Source: Nocardia rosealba (GTDB taxonomy: Bacteria; Actinomycetota; Actinomycetes; Mycobacteriales; Mycobacteriaceae). From it: 64,000 bases of DNA. Numbering within the stretch: position 1 is the stretch's first letter; each line of letters begins with the position of its first letter. The position numbers and the translations under genes are program-made. The stretch is taken from the NCBI RefSeq assembly GCF_020216065.1, contig NZ_JAIWNA010000001.1, positions 1,147,408 to 1,211,407 of the forward strand. The letters are read 5' to 3'. The notes under the pieces were generated by a model. The model ran no database searches, had not been told where the DNA came from, and saw only the letters and a program-made list of their open reading frames with translations. Shown piece after piece: positions 48,951-57,998 of the stretch.

Positions 48951-50096
48951 TCACAGACCCAGATCGCGGCCGATCAGTTCCTTCATGATCTCGTTCGAAC
49001 CCGCCCAGATCTTGGTGACCCTGGCGTCCATCCAGGCCCGCGCCACCCGGTATTCACGCATGTAGCCGTAGCCGCCGTGCAGCTGCACACAGGCATCGAG
49101 CACATCGTTCTGCACCTGCGCCGACCACCATTTGGCCTTGGCGGCGTCGACGGCCGACAGCTCACCGGCGGTGTGCGCGGCGAGGCACTGATCGATGAAC
49201 GCCTGCGTGACCTCCACCTTGGTGACCAGCTCGGCGAACAGGAATTTGTTGTACTGGAAGCTGCCGATCTGCTGCCCGAAAGCCTTGCGCTCCTTGGCAT
49301 ATGCCAGCGTCTCGTCCAGGATCGCCGCTGCGTGGGCGATGTTGGAGGCGGCGGCGCCGATGCGTTCCTGGGGCAGCATCTGCATCATGGTGATGAAGCC
49401 GCGGTCGAGCTCGCCCAGGCGATTGGCGTCCGGGACGCGCACATTGTCGAAGAACAGCTCGGCCGTGTCGGATTCGGGCTGGCCGACCTTGTCGAGTTTG
49501 CGGCCGCGGGTGAAGCCGTCCATGCCGTTCTCCACGACGAACAGGGTGATGCCCTTGGCCTTCTTCTCCGGGCTGGTCCGGGCGGCCACGATCACCAGGT
49601 CGGCGTTGAACCCGTTGGTGATGAAGGTCTTGGAGCCGTTGATGATCCAGTCGTCGCCGTCGCGCACGGCGGTGGTCTTCAGCGCGGCCAGGTCGGAACC
49701 ACCCGACGGTTCGGTCATGCCGATGGCCGTGATCAGCTCGCCGGTGCAGAACTTCGGCAGCCAACGCCGCTTCTGCTCGTCGGTGGTCAGCTCGACCAGG
49801 TAGGGGGCGCACACGTCGAAGTGGATGCCGAACGACGACGAGATCGCCGCACCGGCCTTGGCCAGTTCCTCGCCGAGTACCGCGTTGAACCGGTAGTCAC
49901 CGGCATCGCTCCCGCCGAATTCCTCCGGAACCCCGAGCCCGAGATAGCCCAGTTCGCCTGCGGCCAACCAGGTTTCGCGATCGATCGCGCGCTGTTCGAT
50001 GAACTTCTCGGCCTTCGGTTCGATCGAACGCTTGACGAATTCGGCTACCGAGGCACGGAAGGCCTCATGGTCCTCGGTGTAGAGGGTGCGCTTCAT
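48951..50096 (-). CDS. Acyl-CoA dehydrogenase (LCAD/IVD-like)
   Basis: The 381-residue flavoenzyme of fatty acid or branched acyl-CoA oxidation: GLGVPEEFGGSDAGDYRFNA, AIGMTEPSGGSDLAALKTTA, FITNGFNADLVIVAARTSPE, and QLHGGYGYMREYRVARAWMD. The C-terminal IWAGSNEIMKELIGR lacks the glutamate used in MCAD-type enzymes, but LDETLAYAKERKAFG carries the alternative glutamate of long-chain/isovaleryl types. An electron-transfer flavoprotein partner is not in the window. Substrate chain length is inferred, not shown. Confidence 0.93.
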   Translation of the reverse strand: MKRTLYTEDHEAFRASVAEFVKRSIEPKAEKFIEQRAIDRETWLAAGELGYLGLGVPEEFGGSDAGDYRFNAVLGEELAKAGAAISSSFGIHFDVCAPYLVELTTDEQKRRWLPKFCTGELITAIGMTEPSGGSDLAALKTTAVRDGDDWIINGSKTFITNGFNADLVIVAARTSPEKKAKGITLFVVENGMDGFTRGRKLDKVGQPESDTAELFFDNVRVPDANRLGELDRGFITMMQMLPQERIGAAASNIAHAAAILDETLAYAKERKAFGQQIGSFQYNKFLFAELVTKVEVTQAFIDQCLAAHTAGELSAVDAAKAKWWSAQVQNDVLDACVQLHGGYGYMREYRVARAWMDARVTKIWAGSNEIMKELIGRDLGL

Positions 50097-50163
50097 TCCT
50101 ACAGTGTACGAATGGCGCCTGGGCCGATGTCAACGCGAACGGAAAGCCTTGTCTCCGGACACG

Positions 50164-50195
50164 AAAAAGCTCCCCGGTCGGTGGACCGGGGAGCT
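50164..50195 (-). terminator. Terminator of tRNA-Glu
   Basis: On the minus strand, AGCTCCCCGGTC pairs with GACCGGGGAGCT (50084-type stem at 50168-50179 and 50184-50195) with a CCAC loop, followed by a T-run (50164-50168). It lies six bases after the tRNA end. Confidence 0.9.
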
Positions 50196-50201
50196 CATCT
50201 G

Positions 50202-50274
50202 TAGCCCCGACGGGATTCGAACCCGCGCTACCGCCTTGAGAGGGCGGCGTCCTAGGCCGCTAGACGACGGGGCC
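50202..50274 (-). tRNA. tRNA-Glu (anticodon CTC)
   Basis: The 73-nt minus-strand cloverleaf has acceptor GGCCCCG/CGGGGCT (one G-U), D-arm with GTCTAGCGGCCTAGGAC, anticodon stem CCGCC/GGCGG with loop CTCTCAA (anticodon CTC), and T-arm GCGGG-TTCGAAT-CCCGT. The discriminator base is A. CCA is not encoded. It reads GAG codons. Confidence 0.96.
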
Positions 50275-50395
50275 AGAACAGCAATTCACCAGCGTGAACC
50301 GCGCGGAACATACCTTAGCCGACGACCGGGCGATCGACCAAAACGGGCGGCAGAAGGCCCGCTCATCGCCGTGGGGCCTCTTATTGCGTCCACGG

Positions 50396-50755
50396 TCAGT
50401 CCGGGAACTCGAGCTCGGCTTCCTGGTCGGCCTCGAGCAGGAAATAGCCGAGGAATGTGACGCCGTCGTGGCGGGCGTCGAAGCGGGCGATGCGAACATG
50501 CGCGGGTTCGTAGAACACGTCGCCGGGGCGCAGGATCGTGGGTTCTTTTCCTTCGACTTGGTATACGGCGGAGCCGGATTCGATGCTGCCGAAGACCGGT
50601 CCGTTGTGGACGTGGAGGCCACCGGAGAAGTCAGGGGCGAGCGTGATGCGCCTGATCTCGACGCGGTGCAGGGCTTGCGGTGATGGCAGCACCTGGTCGA
50701 GAAGAGTCGTGCGGACCACCGACGCTGGGCCGGCTTCGGGGCTTGGGTCAGGCAT
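50396..50755 (-). CDS. Cupin-domain protein
   Basis: The 119-residue single cupin: RRITLAPDFSGGLHVHNGPV holds the H-x-H-x(n) part of motif 1 and LRPGDVFYEPAHVRIARFDA is motif 2. Such small cupins bind a metal and act as sensors or minor oxygenases; no specific function can be named. The ATG at 50755 begins a conserved-length protein without signal peptide. The upstream neighbour at 50842 runs the same way, 86 bp apart. Confidence 0.83.
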   Translation of the reverse strand: MPDPSPEAGPASVVRTTLLDQVLPSPQALHRVEIRRITLAPDFSGGLHVHNGPVFGSIESGSAVYQVEGKEPTILRPGDVFYEPAHVRIARFDARHDGVTFLGYFLLEADQEAELEFPD

Positions 50756-50841
50756 GGCGAGGTCGTTCCGTTCCGATCGAGCTGTGCGTGCCCCTTATTC
50801 ATAAAGCACAGGGACTCGAAATCGAAGCACTGACGGCTCTG

Positions 50842-51606
50842 TCAGTAGTTGTGGTGCCAGCCGAGGTCATGGAGGCGGTGGAGGGCGGCATCGAGCATGG
50901 CGCGGCCGGGGGAACCGTCTCGCCACCAGACTGACCAGTGGACGTCGATCGACAGCATCAGGAGGGTGTGGCGCCCGTCGGCGTCGGAGATGCCGGAGAC
51001 GTGGGCCTCCCGCAATACGGTGACCGAGATCGGGGTCCAGAATCCGAGGTCGTACCTGCCGACCCACACTCCGTCGGATCGTCGTCGCACAGGGATTCGG
51101 AGGTCGCGAACCCTGTTGTCGAGATCGTCGAGGATGAATTCGTCACCGGTCGGCACCAGGGCGGTGGGCAGCGCGGCTAGTGTGTCGTCGACGCGGATCT
51201 GGCTCCATCCGCGCCATCGCAGCTCGGACGCTTCACCGGGCGTCGTCAGCAGTTCGTCGAGCATTGTCGTCATGGCATGTCCATCGACGCCGACCGGAGC
51301 GGACGATGTGGGCATCAGGACGCTGCCTGCGGCGTTCACGCGCACGTGGTCGTCGGGTTCCGACCGGTCGGCGACCATCCACACGCCGTCGACATCGCTC
51401 GTCACACATCGGGATGCCTCGAACCGCAGCGGAATGAACAAACCGCGGGACAGCTCGATGATGGCCGCCACCGCATGGTGGGCTGCCATCCGCTCTCGGT
51501 CGACCGGCGACACCGCGGGGTCCAGCGGCCAATCGAGATCGAGAAAGGCTCGCGGTGGGCCGAGGCCTGATGCGTAGATGTCGTATCCGGAATTCTCGGC
51601 GCGCAC
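50842..51606 (-). CDS. Unknown protein (ESX-type/expression-regulator-like not shown)
   Basis: The family is not recognised. From GTG 51606 the frame gives 254 residues, with PPRAFLDLDWPLDPAVSPVD at the start, VDGHAMTTMLDELLTTP and SELRWRGWSQIRVDDTLAAL in the middle and a Trp/His-rich end (SIDVHWSVWWRDGSPGRAML then LHDLGWHHNY). No signal peptide or membrane segment is seen. The start is uncertain: no clear ribosome-binding site, and the frame is open further upstream across the divergent ligase-type gene. Codon positions look coding. Confidence 0.6.
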   Translation of the reverse strand: MRAENSGYDIYASGLGPPRAFLDLDWPLDPAVSPVDRERMAAHHAVAAIIELSRGLFIPLRFEASRCVTSDVDGVWMVADRSEPDDHVRVNAAGSVLMPTSSAPVGVDGHAMTTMLDELLTTPGEASELRWRGWSQIRVDDTLAALPTALVPTGDEFILDDLDNRVRDLRIPVRRRSDGVWVGRYDLGFWTPISVTVLREAHVSGISDADGRHTLLMLSIDVHWSVWWRDGSPGRAMLDAALHRLHDLGWHHNY

Positions 51607-51702
51607 AGGAGTGAGCGTGCCGGTGCCGATACGTCGGCGGCAACGTCTTTTTCGATGAGCGCGGTGGTTGACCTGGTCAGTGGTGGGGTGGAGGGTGGAG
51701 CG

Positions 51703-52656
51703 ATGGCCGGTAAAGAGGTGTGGGGCGGGGTCGAGATGTCGAATCTCGATCAGCCGCTGTTCGACGGTGCCGAGGCGACCAAGCGGGACCTGGTGGGGTA
51801 CTTCGAGGCGGTGGGGGAGCGGCTGGTGAAGGTGCTGCGGGGACGTCCCCTGTCGGTGGTGCGGGTGCGGCCGGGGCAGGAGCCGTTCATGCAGAAGAAT
51901 TTGCCCAAGTACACGCCGGAGTGGGTGGGGCGCACGACCGTGTGGGCGGAGAGTTCGCGGCGGGAGATCACCTACGCGCTGTGTGACGACCTGCGGACTC
52001 TGCTGTGGTTCGGGAATCAGCGGGCAGTCGAGTACCACGCGACATTGTTCCTGGCCGAATCAGCACCCGCGCCAACGCATCTGGTGCTCGATCTCGATCC
52101 ATCACCGGGGCAGAAGTTCGCCGACGCGGTGGCAGGCGCCCGGCTGATCCGGGAGGCGCTGGCGGCCGACGGGCTGGCGGGGGCGGTGAAGACGAGCGGG
52201 TCCAAGGGGCTGCATGTCTTCGTACCGGTGGTCGACGGCATCGACGTGGAGGACGCGGCCGCGGCGACGCGGGCGGTGGCCGCGCGGGCCGAGCGCATCG
52301 ATCCTGCCGTCGGGACAACGGCTTTCATCCGTGAGGACCGCCACGGGAAAGTGTTCCTCGACGCCACGCGTGCGGGCGGCGCCACCGTCGCGGCGGCCTA
52401 CAGCCCGCGCATCCGTCCGGGCGTCACCGTGTCGTTCCCGCTGACCTGGTCGGACCTCGACGACGTGACGCCCGCGGATTTCACGCTGCGCACCGTGCCG
52501 GACCTGCTCGCCGACGCCGACCCGTGGCTGACGGAAATGCCGGAACCACAACAACTCCCGGACGACTTGATCGCCGAGGGCCACACCATCCCGGTCGCCC
52601 GGGTGCAGGCCATGCACGAGGGCAAACGACGCGCCCGCGCCCGTCGCGCGGAATGA
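51703..52656 (+). CDS. ligD: Stand-alone LigD-type polymerase/primase domain (NHEJ)
   Basis: The 317-residue protein is the archaeo-eukaryotic primase-like polymerase domain of LigD: QEPFMQKNLPKYTPEWVGRT, LALNP-type acid motif as HLVLDLDPSPG (D-x-D metal ligands), KTSGSKGLHVFVPV (S-x-H motif) and GKVFLDATRAGG with the third acid. It lacks the ligase and 3'-phosphoesterase domains and no Ku gene is adjacent. Mycobacteria carry similar stand-alone domains that extend or repair broken ends. The ATG at 51703 follows GAGGGTGGAG. Confidence 0.9.
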   Translation: MAGKEVWGGVEMSNLDQPLFDGAEATKRDLVGYFEAVGERLVKVLRGRPLSVVRVRPGQEPFMQKNLPKYTPEWVGRTTVWAESSRREITYALCDDLRTLLWFGNQRAVEYHATLFLAESAPAPTHLVLDLDPSPGQKFADAVAGARLIREALAADGLAGAVKTSGSKGLHVFVPVVDGIDVEDAAAATRAVAARAERIDPAVGTTAFIREDRHGKVFLDATRAGGATVAAAYSPRIRPGVTVSFPLTWSDLDDVTPADFTLRTVPDLLADADPWLTEMPEPQQLPDDLIAEGHTIPVARVQAMHEGKRRARARRAE

Positions 52657-52659
52657 GAA

Positions 52660-53154
52660 TCAGACCGGAGTGAGCGTCGCCGCACCGAAGGACACGTGGA
52701 ACCGCTCGCACCAGATGCTGACCGACCGCACCGAGGACAGATCGGTCCCGGCGGGCACCTCGTAGTTCTGGTTGCCCTCGTTGCCCTTCAACGCGCCGAG
52801 ATCGATGTGGGCGCCGTCGTCGAAATTGTGCCAATCGTCAGGGACCACCGGTTGGTCTGTGAGCCAGACCCGCAGGGCGGGACCGTCGGATGTGCGCAGG
52901 TCGGCGATTCGCACCACCAGCGTGCCGTCGGCGGCTCGTTGCAACGCGACGGTGCCCGAGGTGTCGTGTTCGTGGGAGAGGAACGTGCCCTGAGCGAGCA
53001 GTGGCGGCGGAGCGCCGTCGGCGGCGACCACCGGCGCCTCGTCGACGGTGACCGTGGTAAACAACCGCCACGGCTGGAACAGATACAGCCCGACCGCCAC
53101 AACTGTGACCAGGCCGATGGTGAGGACACTGAACAGAACCCGGCGTGCGGACAT
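52660..53154 (-). CDS. DM13-domain membrane protein
   Basis: The 164-residue protein has one N-terminal membrane helix (LFSVLTIGLVTVVAVGLYLF, residues about 6-25) and an extracytoplasmic DM13 domain: GTFLSHEHDTSGTVALQRAA, ALRVWLTDQPV, IDLGALKGNEGNQNYEVPAG and SVSIWCERFHVSFGAATL, whose conserved cysteine (WCERF) is thought to take part in redox or electron transfer. Start ATG 53154 follows GGAGGC. It is convergent with the polymerase gene, four bases apart. It runs in the same direction as the HbpS-type gene upstream, 55 bp away, and may be in its operon. Confidence 0.85.
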   Translation of the reverse strand: MSARRVLFSVLTIGLVTVVAVGLYLFQPWRLFTTVTVDEAPVVAADGAPPPLLAQGTFLSHEHDTSGTVALQRAADGTLVVRIADLRTSDGPALRVWLTDQPVVPDDWHNFDDGAHIDLGALKGNEGNQNYEVPAGTDLSSVRSVSIWCERFHVSFGAATLTPV

Positions 53155-53209
53155 GATGCCTCCTTCGAGGTCCATCATTCTCCGTCCGCCCGCCGGGCGC
53201 AGCCTTCGA

Positions 53210-53770
53210 TCAGTTACCGAGCGCGGCCACGCCGGCCTGCGCGAACTTCTCGTCGAGATCACCGCTCGGTGCGCCCGCCACGCCGATGCCCGCGATGGGC
53301 GCGCCCTTCGACTTCACCGGGGCACCGCCACCGAGGAACAGGGTGCCGTCGATGTCGGCGAGGTGGGGTGCGGACTCGAGTCGCTTGGTGAGCTCGCTGG
53401 TCGGTGCGTTCCACGACACGGAGGTGAACGCCTTCTGCTGGGCGGCGTCGTAGGACTGCGGGCCCGCGCCGTCACCACGCAGGGTGACGATCACATTGCC
53501 GTTGCGGTCGACCACGGCCACGCTCACCCGCTGGTTCTCCTTGGCGGCCGCGTCGAGCGCGGTCTGGGCGGCCTTGGTCGCGGCGGCGACCGACAGATGC
53601 GTGCTGGTGGCCAGATTGTTGTCGGCCGTCTCGACGACGACGGGGGTGCGGGTGGCAGGGTCGGGATCGGCGGCCTGCACGGTGACCACACCGACGACGC
53701 CCGCGCCGACGACGGCGGCGGTGGCACCGGCGACGATGAGACGGTTACGGGTGCTGAACTTGCTGGTCAT
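53210..53770 (-). CDS. GlcG/HbpS-family exported heme-binding protein
   Basis: The 186-residue protein has an N-terminal export segment (RLIVAGATAAVVGAGVVGVV, cut near QAA-DPD) and a GlcG/HbpS domain: QTALDAAAKENQRVSVAVVD, FTSVSWNAPTSELTKRLESA and FLGGGAPVKSKGAPIAGIGV. HbpS of Streptomyces binds heme and iron outside the cell and modulates the SenS kinase. Here the divergent gene is exactly such a histidine kinase followed by its response regulator. The ATG at 53770 follows GGAGCAGC. Confidence 0.9.
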   Translation of the reverse strand: MTSKFSTRNRLIVAGATAAVVGAGVVGVVTVQAADPDPATRTPVVVETADNNLATSTHLSVAAATKAAQTALDAAAKENQRVSVAVVDRNGNVIVTLRGDGAGPQSYDAAQQKAFTSVSWNAPTSELTKRLESAPHLADIDGTLFLGGGAPVKSKGAPIAGIGVAGAPSGDLDEKFAQAGVAALGN

Positions 53771-53896
53771 TGCTGCTCCTGAGCATTTCTCGGCCGTCGG
53801 ATCTGCGGCGCGGCCTGGTGATATCCATCCTGTTCGCCCGGCGGCTCCGGCGAATCGACGGTGTGGCTGGAGTACGCGGCCGGATCGGACGACACC

Positions 53897-53920
53897 CGGG
53901 TCAACCGATCGGATGACCCG
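53897..53920. promoter_or_regulatory. 24-bp near-perfect palindrome in the HbpS/SenS intergenic region
   Basis: CGGGTCA (53897-53903) pairs with TGACCCG (53914-53920), and the centre CCGATCGG (53905-53912) is itself palindromic; only the two bases joining arm and centre mismatch (22 of 24 positions symmetric). It lies 49 bp before the kinase start and 127 bp before the HbpS-type start. It is a good candidate operator for the response regulator. Confidence 0.65.
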
Positions 53921-53968
53921 CCGGGCCCCGGCGCCGGGGGAGAATGCCGAGGAGAGGGAGGAGGCCGC

Positions 53969-55150
53969 ATGGACCTCGGTGACCAGCGCGAGGACACCCG
54001 TCTGCTCGCGATCATCGTGCACAGCGCGTTCTATGTGCTGCTCGCCGCGTCGCTGCTGCGCTGGCTGATCCGGCACAGCGAGACCCGGTCGACGCCGCTC
54101 ATCGTCGTCCTCGCGGTGGCGCTCGCGGTGCTCTACGGGCTCAGCGAGTTGCGGGCGTCGCACCGGTTCGTGTGGTTCGCGGGGTTGGTGCTCACCTGGT
54201 CGGTGCTGGTGGTGCTCGCGCCGAGTTTCGCCTGGTGCGCGGTGCCGTTGGTGTACACGGGCCTGCGGATCCTGTCCGAACGCACCGCGGTGACGCTGGT
54301 GGTGGTGTTGACCGCGCTGGTGGTGGCCAGTCAGGTGCGCATCGCGGGCTGGCTCGATCCGAACCTGGTGCTCGCGCCGCCCGCGGTGGCCGCCGTGACC
54401 ACCGCGTTGTTCGTCGGTATGCGCAGGCAGGCGACCCGGCAGGCGGCACTCATCGACGACCTCGTGCGAACCCGCCAGGAACTGGCCGACACCGAACGAC
54501 GCGAAGGCACCCTCGCCGAACGTGAACGGCTCGCCATGGAGATCCACGACACCCTCGCCCAGGGTCTGTCCAGCCAGCGCATGCTATTGCAGGCCGCCGA
54601 CCTGGTCTGGGATACCGACCGGGGGCTGGCCCGCACGCATCTGCGCTCGGCCGCCGAGATCGCCGAACGCGACCTCACCGAAGCGCGCCGCTTCGTCCAC
54701 GATCTCGCCCCTGCCGATCTCGCCGCGGGCGGGTCACTGGCCGCCGCCCTGACCGCGCTCGCCGACCGCGAATCCACCGACACCCTCACTGTGCGATGCC
54801 ATATCGAAGGTGCGCCGGTGCCACTGCCACAGCGCGCGGAGGCCACGCTGCTACGCATCGCCCAGGGCGCGCTGGCCAATGTGCGCGAACACGCGCGAGC
54901 GAGCACGGCGACACTCACGCTGACCAGCCTCGACGACCAGATCGTCCTCGATGTGGCAGACAACGGATGCGGTTTCGATCCCGGCGACGTCGGTGACCCG
55001 GCCGAGCATCGGGGTCACGGTCTGCCTGCGATCCGGGCGCGCGTGCGTCAGCTGGGTGGTACCTGCGCGATCGAATCGGCGCCGGGGGAGGGGACGGTGC
55101 TGTCGGTGTCGATCCCCTTGGCCCAGGTCGCACCGGGCGATGCCCGCTAG
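53969..55150 (+). CDS. Sensor histidine kinase (NarL-partner type, SenS-like)
   Basis: The 393-residue membrane kinase. Five to six hydrophobic segments fill residues 12-160. A HisKA_3 dimerisation domain carries the phospho-acceptor in AMEIHDTLAQGLSSQRM, and the HATPase_c domain has ANVREHARAST (N box) and VADNGCGFDPG / RGHGLPAIRARVRQLGGTC (G boxes). The ATG at 53969 follows GGAGGAGG-like bases. The response regulator follows after 11 bp. The opposite-strand HbpS-type gene suggests a three-component heme/redox sensing system as in Streptomyces. Confidence 0.92.
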   Translation: MDLGDQREDTRLLAIIVHSAFYVLLAASLLRWLIRHSETRSTPLIVVLAVALAVLYGLSELRASHRFVWFAGLVLTWSVLVVLAPSFAWCAVPLVYTGLRILSERTAVTLVVVLTALVVASQVRIAGWLDPNLVLAPPAVAAVTTALFVGMRRQATRQAALIDDLVRTRQELADTERREGTLAERERLAMEIHDTLAQGLSSQRMLLQAADLVWDTDRGLARTHLRSAAEIAERDLTEARRFVHDLAPADLAAGGSLAAALTALADRESTDTLTVRCHIEGAPVPLPQRAEATLLRIAQGALANVREHARASTATLTLTSLDDQIVLDVADNGCGFDPGDVGDPAEHRGHGLPAIRARVRQLGGTCAIESAPGEGTVLSVSIPLAQVAPGDAR

Positions 55151-55161
55151 CATCGGCCGTT

Positions 55162-55794
55162 ATGACCACCACCGTGCGCCTGCTGATCTGTGACGATCAC
55201 GCGGTGGTGCGCGCAGGCCTGCACGCCCTGCTGTCGAGCGCACCCGGGATCGAGGTGATCGGGGAGGCCGCCGACGGTCCGGCGGCGGTGGCGCTGGCCG
55301 GGCGCCTGCACCCCGACGTGGTGCTGATGGATCTGCAGCTCGGCGGCGAGATGGACGGGGTGGCCGCGACCAGGCTCATCACCGCCCAACCGGCGCCGAC
55401 ACCGCACGTCCTCGTGCTGACCACCTACGACACCGATGCCGACATCACCCGCGCGATCGAGGCGGGCGCCACCGGATACCTGCTCAAGGCCGAACGCCCC
55501 GAGGAACTGTTCGCCGCCATCCGGGCGGCCGCGAGCGGGCAGACCGCGTTGTCGGCGCCGGTCGCGGCCAAGGTCATGGCCAAGATGCGCAACCCTGGGC
55601 CCACACTCACCGTTCGCGAGCGCGGCATCCTCGGCAAGCTGGCCGAAGGCCTCGGAAACCGGGAGATCGCCCGCGCGCTGCACATCAGCGAGGCGACGGT
55701 GAAAACGCATCTCGGGCGCATCTACGACAAGCTCGGCGTGGATACCCGGGCCGCCGCGGTGGCCGTGGCATCGGAGAAGCGGCTCCTCGCCTGA
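55162..55794 (+). CDS. NarL/LuxR-family response regulator (SenR-like)
   Basis: The 210-residue regulator has receiver domain LLICDDHAVVRAGLHALLSS with the phospho-acceptor in VVLMDLQLGGEMDG, then a LuxR-type helix-turn-helix: LTVRERGILGKLAEGLGNRE, IARALHISEATVKTHLGRIY and DKLGVDTRAAAV. It is paired with the kinase just upstream. Targets probably include its own operon and the HbpS-type gene through the 53897 palindrome. Confidence 0.94.
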   Translation: MTTTVRLLICDDHAVVRAGLHALLSSAPGIEVIGEAADGPAAVALAGRLHPDVVLMDLQLGGEMDGVAATRLITAQPAPTPHVLVLTTYDTDADITRAIEAGATGYLLKAERPEELFAAIRAAASGQTALSAPVAAKVMAKMRNPGPTLTVRERGILGKLAEGLGNREIARALHISEATVKTHLGRIYDKLGVDTRAAAVAVASEKRLLA

Positions 55795-55870
55795 GGACCT
55801 TGCGGCCACTACTCATACAAAGGGTTGCCCGAATTGCCTGTAAGAAACGTGATCGGGCCCACTAAATACC

Positions 55871-55886
55871 TGTGAGGCCGGTCACA
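55871..55886. promoter_or_regulatory. CRP/cAMP-receptor-protein type site upstream of the rpf-like gene
   Basis: TGTGAGGCCGGTCACA is a perfect TGTGA-N6-TCACA element, 77 bp after the response regulator gene and 287 bp before the rpf-like start. In Mycobacterium tuberculosis the CRP protein (Rv3676) activates rpfA through such a motif. A further CACAG-N2-CTGTG repeat lies at 55902-55913. Confidence 0.7.
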
Positions 55887-55994
55887 AATAGCCGCCTGGA
55901 GCACAGTTCTGTGATTACGGATTTATCACGAACGACCAGCGGTGAACAGCGTACGTTTGGACAAACTTTGCTACATAAGCGTCCGTGATCGGTG

Positions 55995-56502
<508 letters not shown>

Positions 56503-56545
56503 GGTACGCCGCGCAATAAAGACTTTCCTTGTCGGGAAACGGAAT

Positions 56546-56584
56546 ACCCGCTATTCGAAGCACACGTCGAATAGCGGGTTTTTT
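56546..56584 (+). terminator. Terminator of the rpf-like gene
   Basis: ACCCGCTATTCGA (56546-56558) pairs perfectly with TCGAATAGCGGGT (56567-56579), loop AGCACACG, followed by a run of Ts. It is a classical Rho-independent terminator and lies between convergent genes. Confidence 0.92.
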
Positions 56585-56587
56585 CGT

Positions 56588-57805
56588 TTATGCCGAATCC
56601 AGCCGATATACCGTGAGCGCGGCCGCCAGCATTCGTGAATCCTTCGGATCGGCCGGGTCGAGGCCGGTCAGATCGGCAATGCGGCGCAACCGGTAGGTGA
56701 AGGTATTGGGGTGGACATGAATCCGTCGCGAGGCGGTCTTCCGGTCGGCACCGTACTGCAGATGCGCTTCGAGTGCCTCGACGAGATGCGGGCTCGACAA
56801 CAGTGGAATCACGCGCTGCGCCAACCGCTCTCGCGCCGGGCCCGGCCGGGTGAGCTGATACTCGAGCAGCAGATCGTCGAGGCGGTAACACCCGCCGGGT
56901 TTACCCCGGAGCCGAGCCAGCTCGGTCAGTTCGCTCGCGTCGTTGGCGGCGGTGGGAATGTCGTCGCGGGCCACCTCCGAGAACTCCGCGAGAAACACCG
57001 GAACCCCGAATTGTTCGGCCAACCGCGTGGCGAGCTGGTCGAAACGCGCGGCGTCGAGGACATCGGCCTCGGAGCGGCTCAGCAGGGCGATGCCGCTGGT
57101 GCCGTCGAAGGTGGCGGGGGTGGTCGTTCCGGTCAGCGCGTCGAGGTCGCGTTGCAACACCCGGATGCGGCGGCGCGTCAGCAGGTTGGCCGCGCTGCCG
57201 GTGCGCGGCTGCTCGTCGAGGTGGATCGCGAGGACCGTGTACTGCTCGGCCAGCGTCGTGTCGGCCCGCGCCGCGAGTTCCTCGGCCGGTAGCCCGCGCA
57301 CCAGCGCCGAGCACAACTCGCGCCGTGCCTCGCGTTCGGCGTGGTAGATCGACTGCTCCACCTCGGTGTAGGTCTCGACCACGGTCATGTTGATGTGGCG
57401 GAGCAGGTCGAGCAGCCGGCTGAACACGTGGATGAACTCGAACATCTCGCTGGGCTCGGCCTCCGCCGAGGCCGCCGCGAGCAACGACTGCGCCGATGCG
57501 TGAATGGCGTCGATTAGCAGCGGCAACGGCAACCGGTCCTCGGCATGCCGCTCGGCGACCGGGGCGACGAACATGGCCACTTCCGACTTGGTGAACTCCC
57601 GATTCGAGGCGATCGCGTCGAGCACCGCCCGTCCGCAGGCATAGATTGTCGGCAGCACCTCGGCGGTGAAGTGGCCCGCGGGCAGTTCGGCGGGGGCTTT
57701 GGCGGCGAGTCCATCGGCGAGCATGCGCTCGGCGATCTGGGGCCAGCGACTCAACAGACGAGTCGTCAGATCGGGTGCGGCGGACGTGGCTTGTTCGGCG
57801 AGCAT
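56588..57805 (-). CDS. PucR/CdaR-type transcriptional regulator
   Basis: The 405-residue protein has an N-terminal helical sensor (RsbR-like/DUF-type, LADGLAAKAPAELPAGHFTA), a central domain of the GGDEF-like CdaR type (around RARADTTLAEQYTVLAIHLD), and a C-terminal HTH_30: ALEAHLQYGADRKTASRRIH, VHPNTFTYRLRRIADLTGLD. This is the layout of actinobacterial PucR-family regulators. The gene faces the rpf terminator and is divergent from the lipase pair at 57999, which it may control. Confidence 0.88.
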   Translation of the reverse strand: MLAEQATSAAPDLTTRLLSRWPQIAERMLADGLAAKAPAELPAGHFTAEVLPTIYACGRAVLDAIASNREFTKSEVAMFVAPVAERHAEDRLPLPLLIDAIHASAQSLLAAASAEAEPSEMFEFIHVFSRLLDLLRHINMTVVETYTEVEQSIYHAEREARRELCSALVRGLPAEELAARADTTLAEQYTVLAIHLDEQPRTGSAANLLTRRRIRVLQRDLDALTGTTTPATFDGTSGIALLSRSEADVLDAARFDQLATRLAEQFGVPVFLAEFSEVARDDIPTAANDASELTELARLRGKPGGCYRLDDLLLEYQLTRPGPARERLAQRVIPLLSSPHLVEALEAHLQYGADRKTASRRIHVHPNTFTYRLRRIADLTGLDPADPKDSRMLAAALTVYRLDSA

Positions 57806-57998
57806 GCCTGGAATTGTGTCCCAAGACAGGGCGAAAGTGGGCGCTCCAGTCGGCTACGACGAGAACTTGGTTCACGAGACAAGAGCGGTGGCGTTTTCTG
57901 GGCGCACGGTGCAGTGACACCCTGTGGCGCCGGTCATAGATTCGCAGAACGCGCATCGGGCCGCCTGCCCGACGACGCTGTTCTACGGAAGTGAAACC

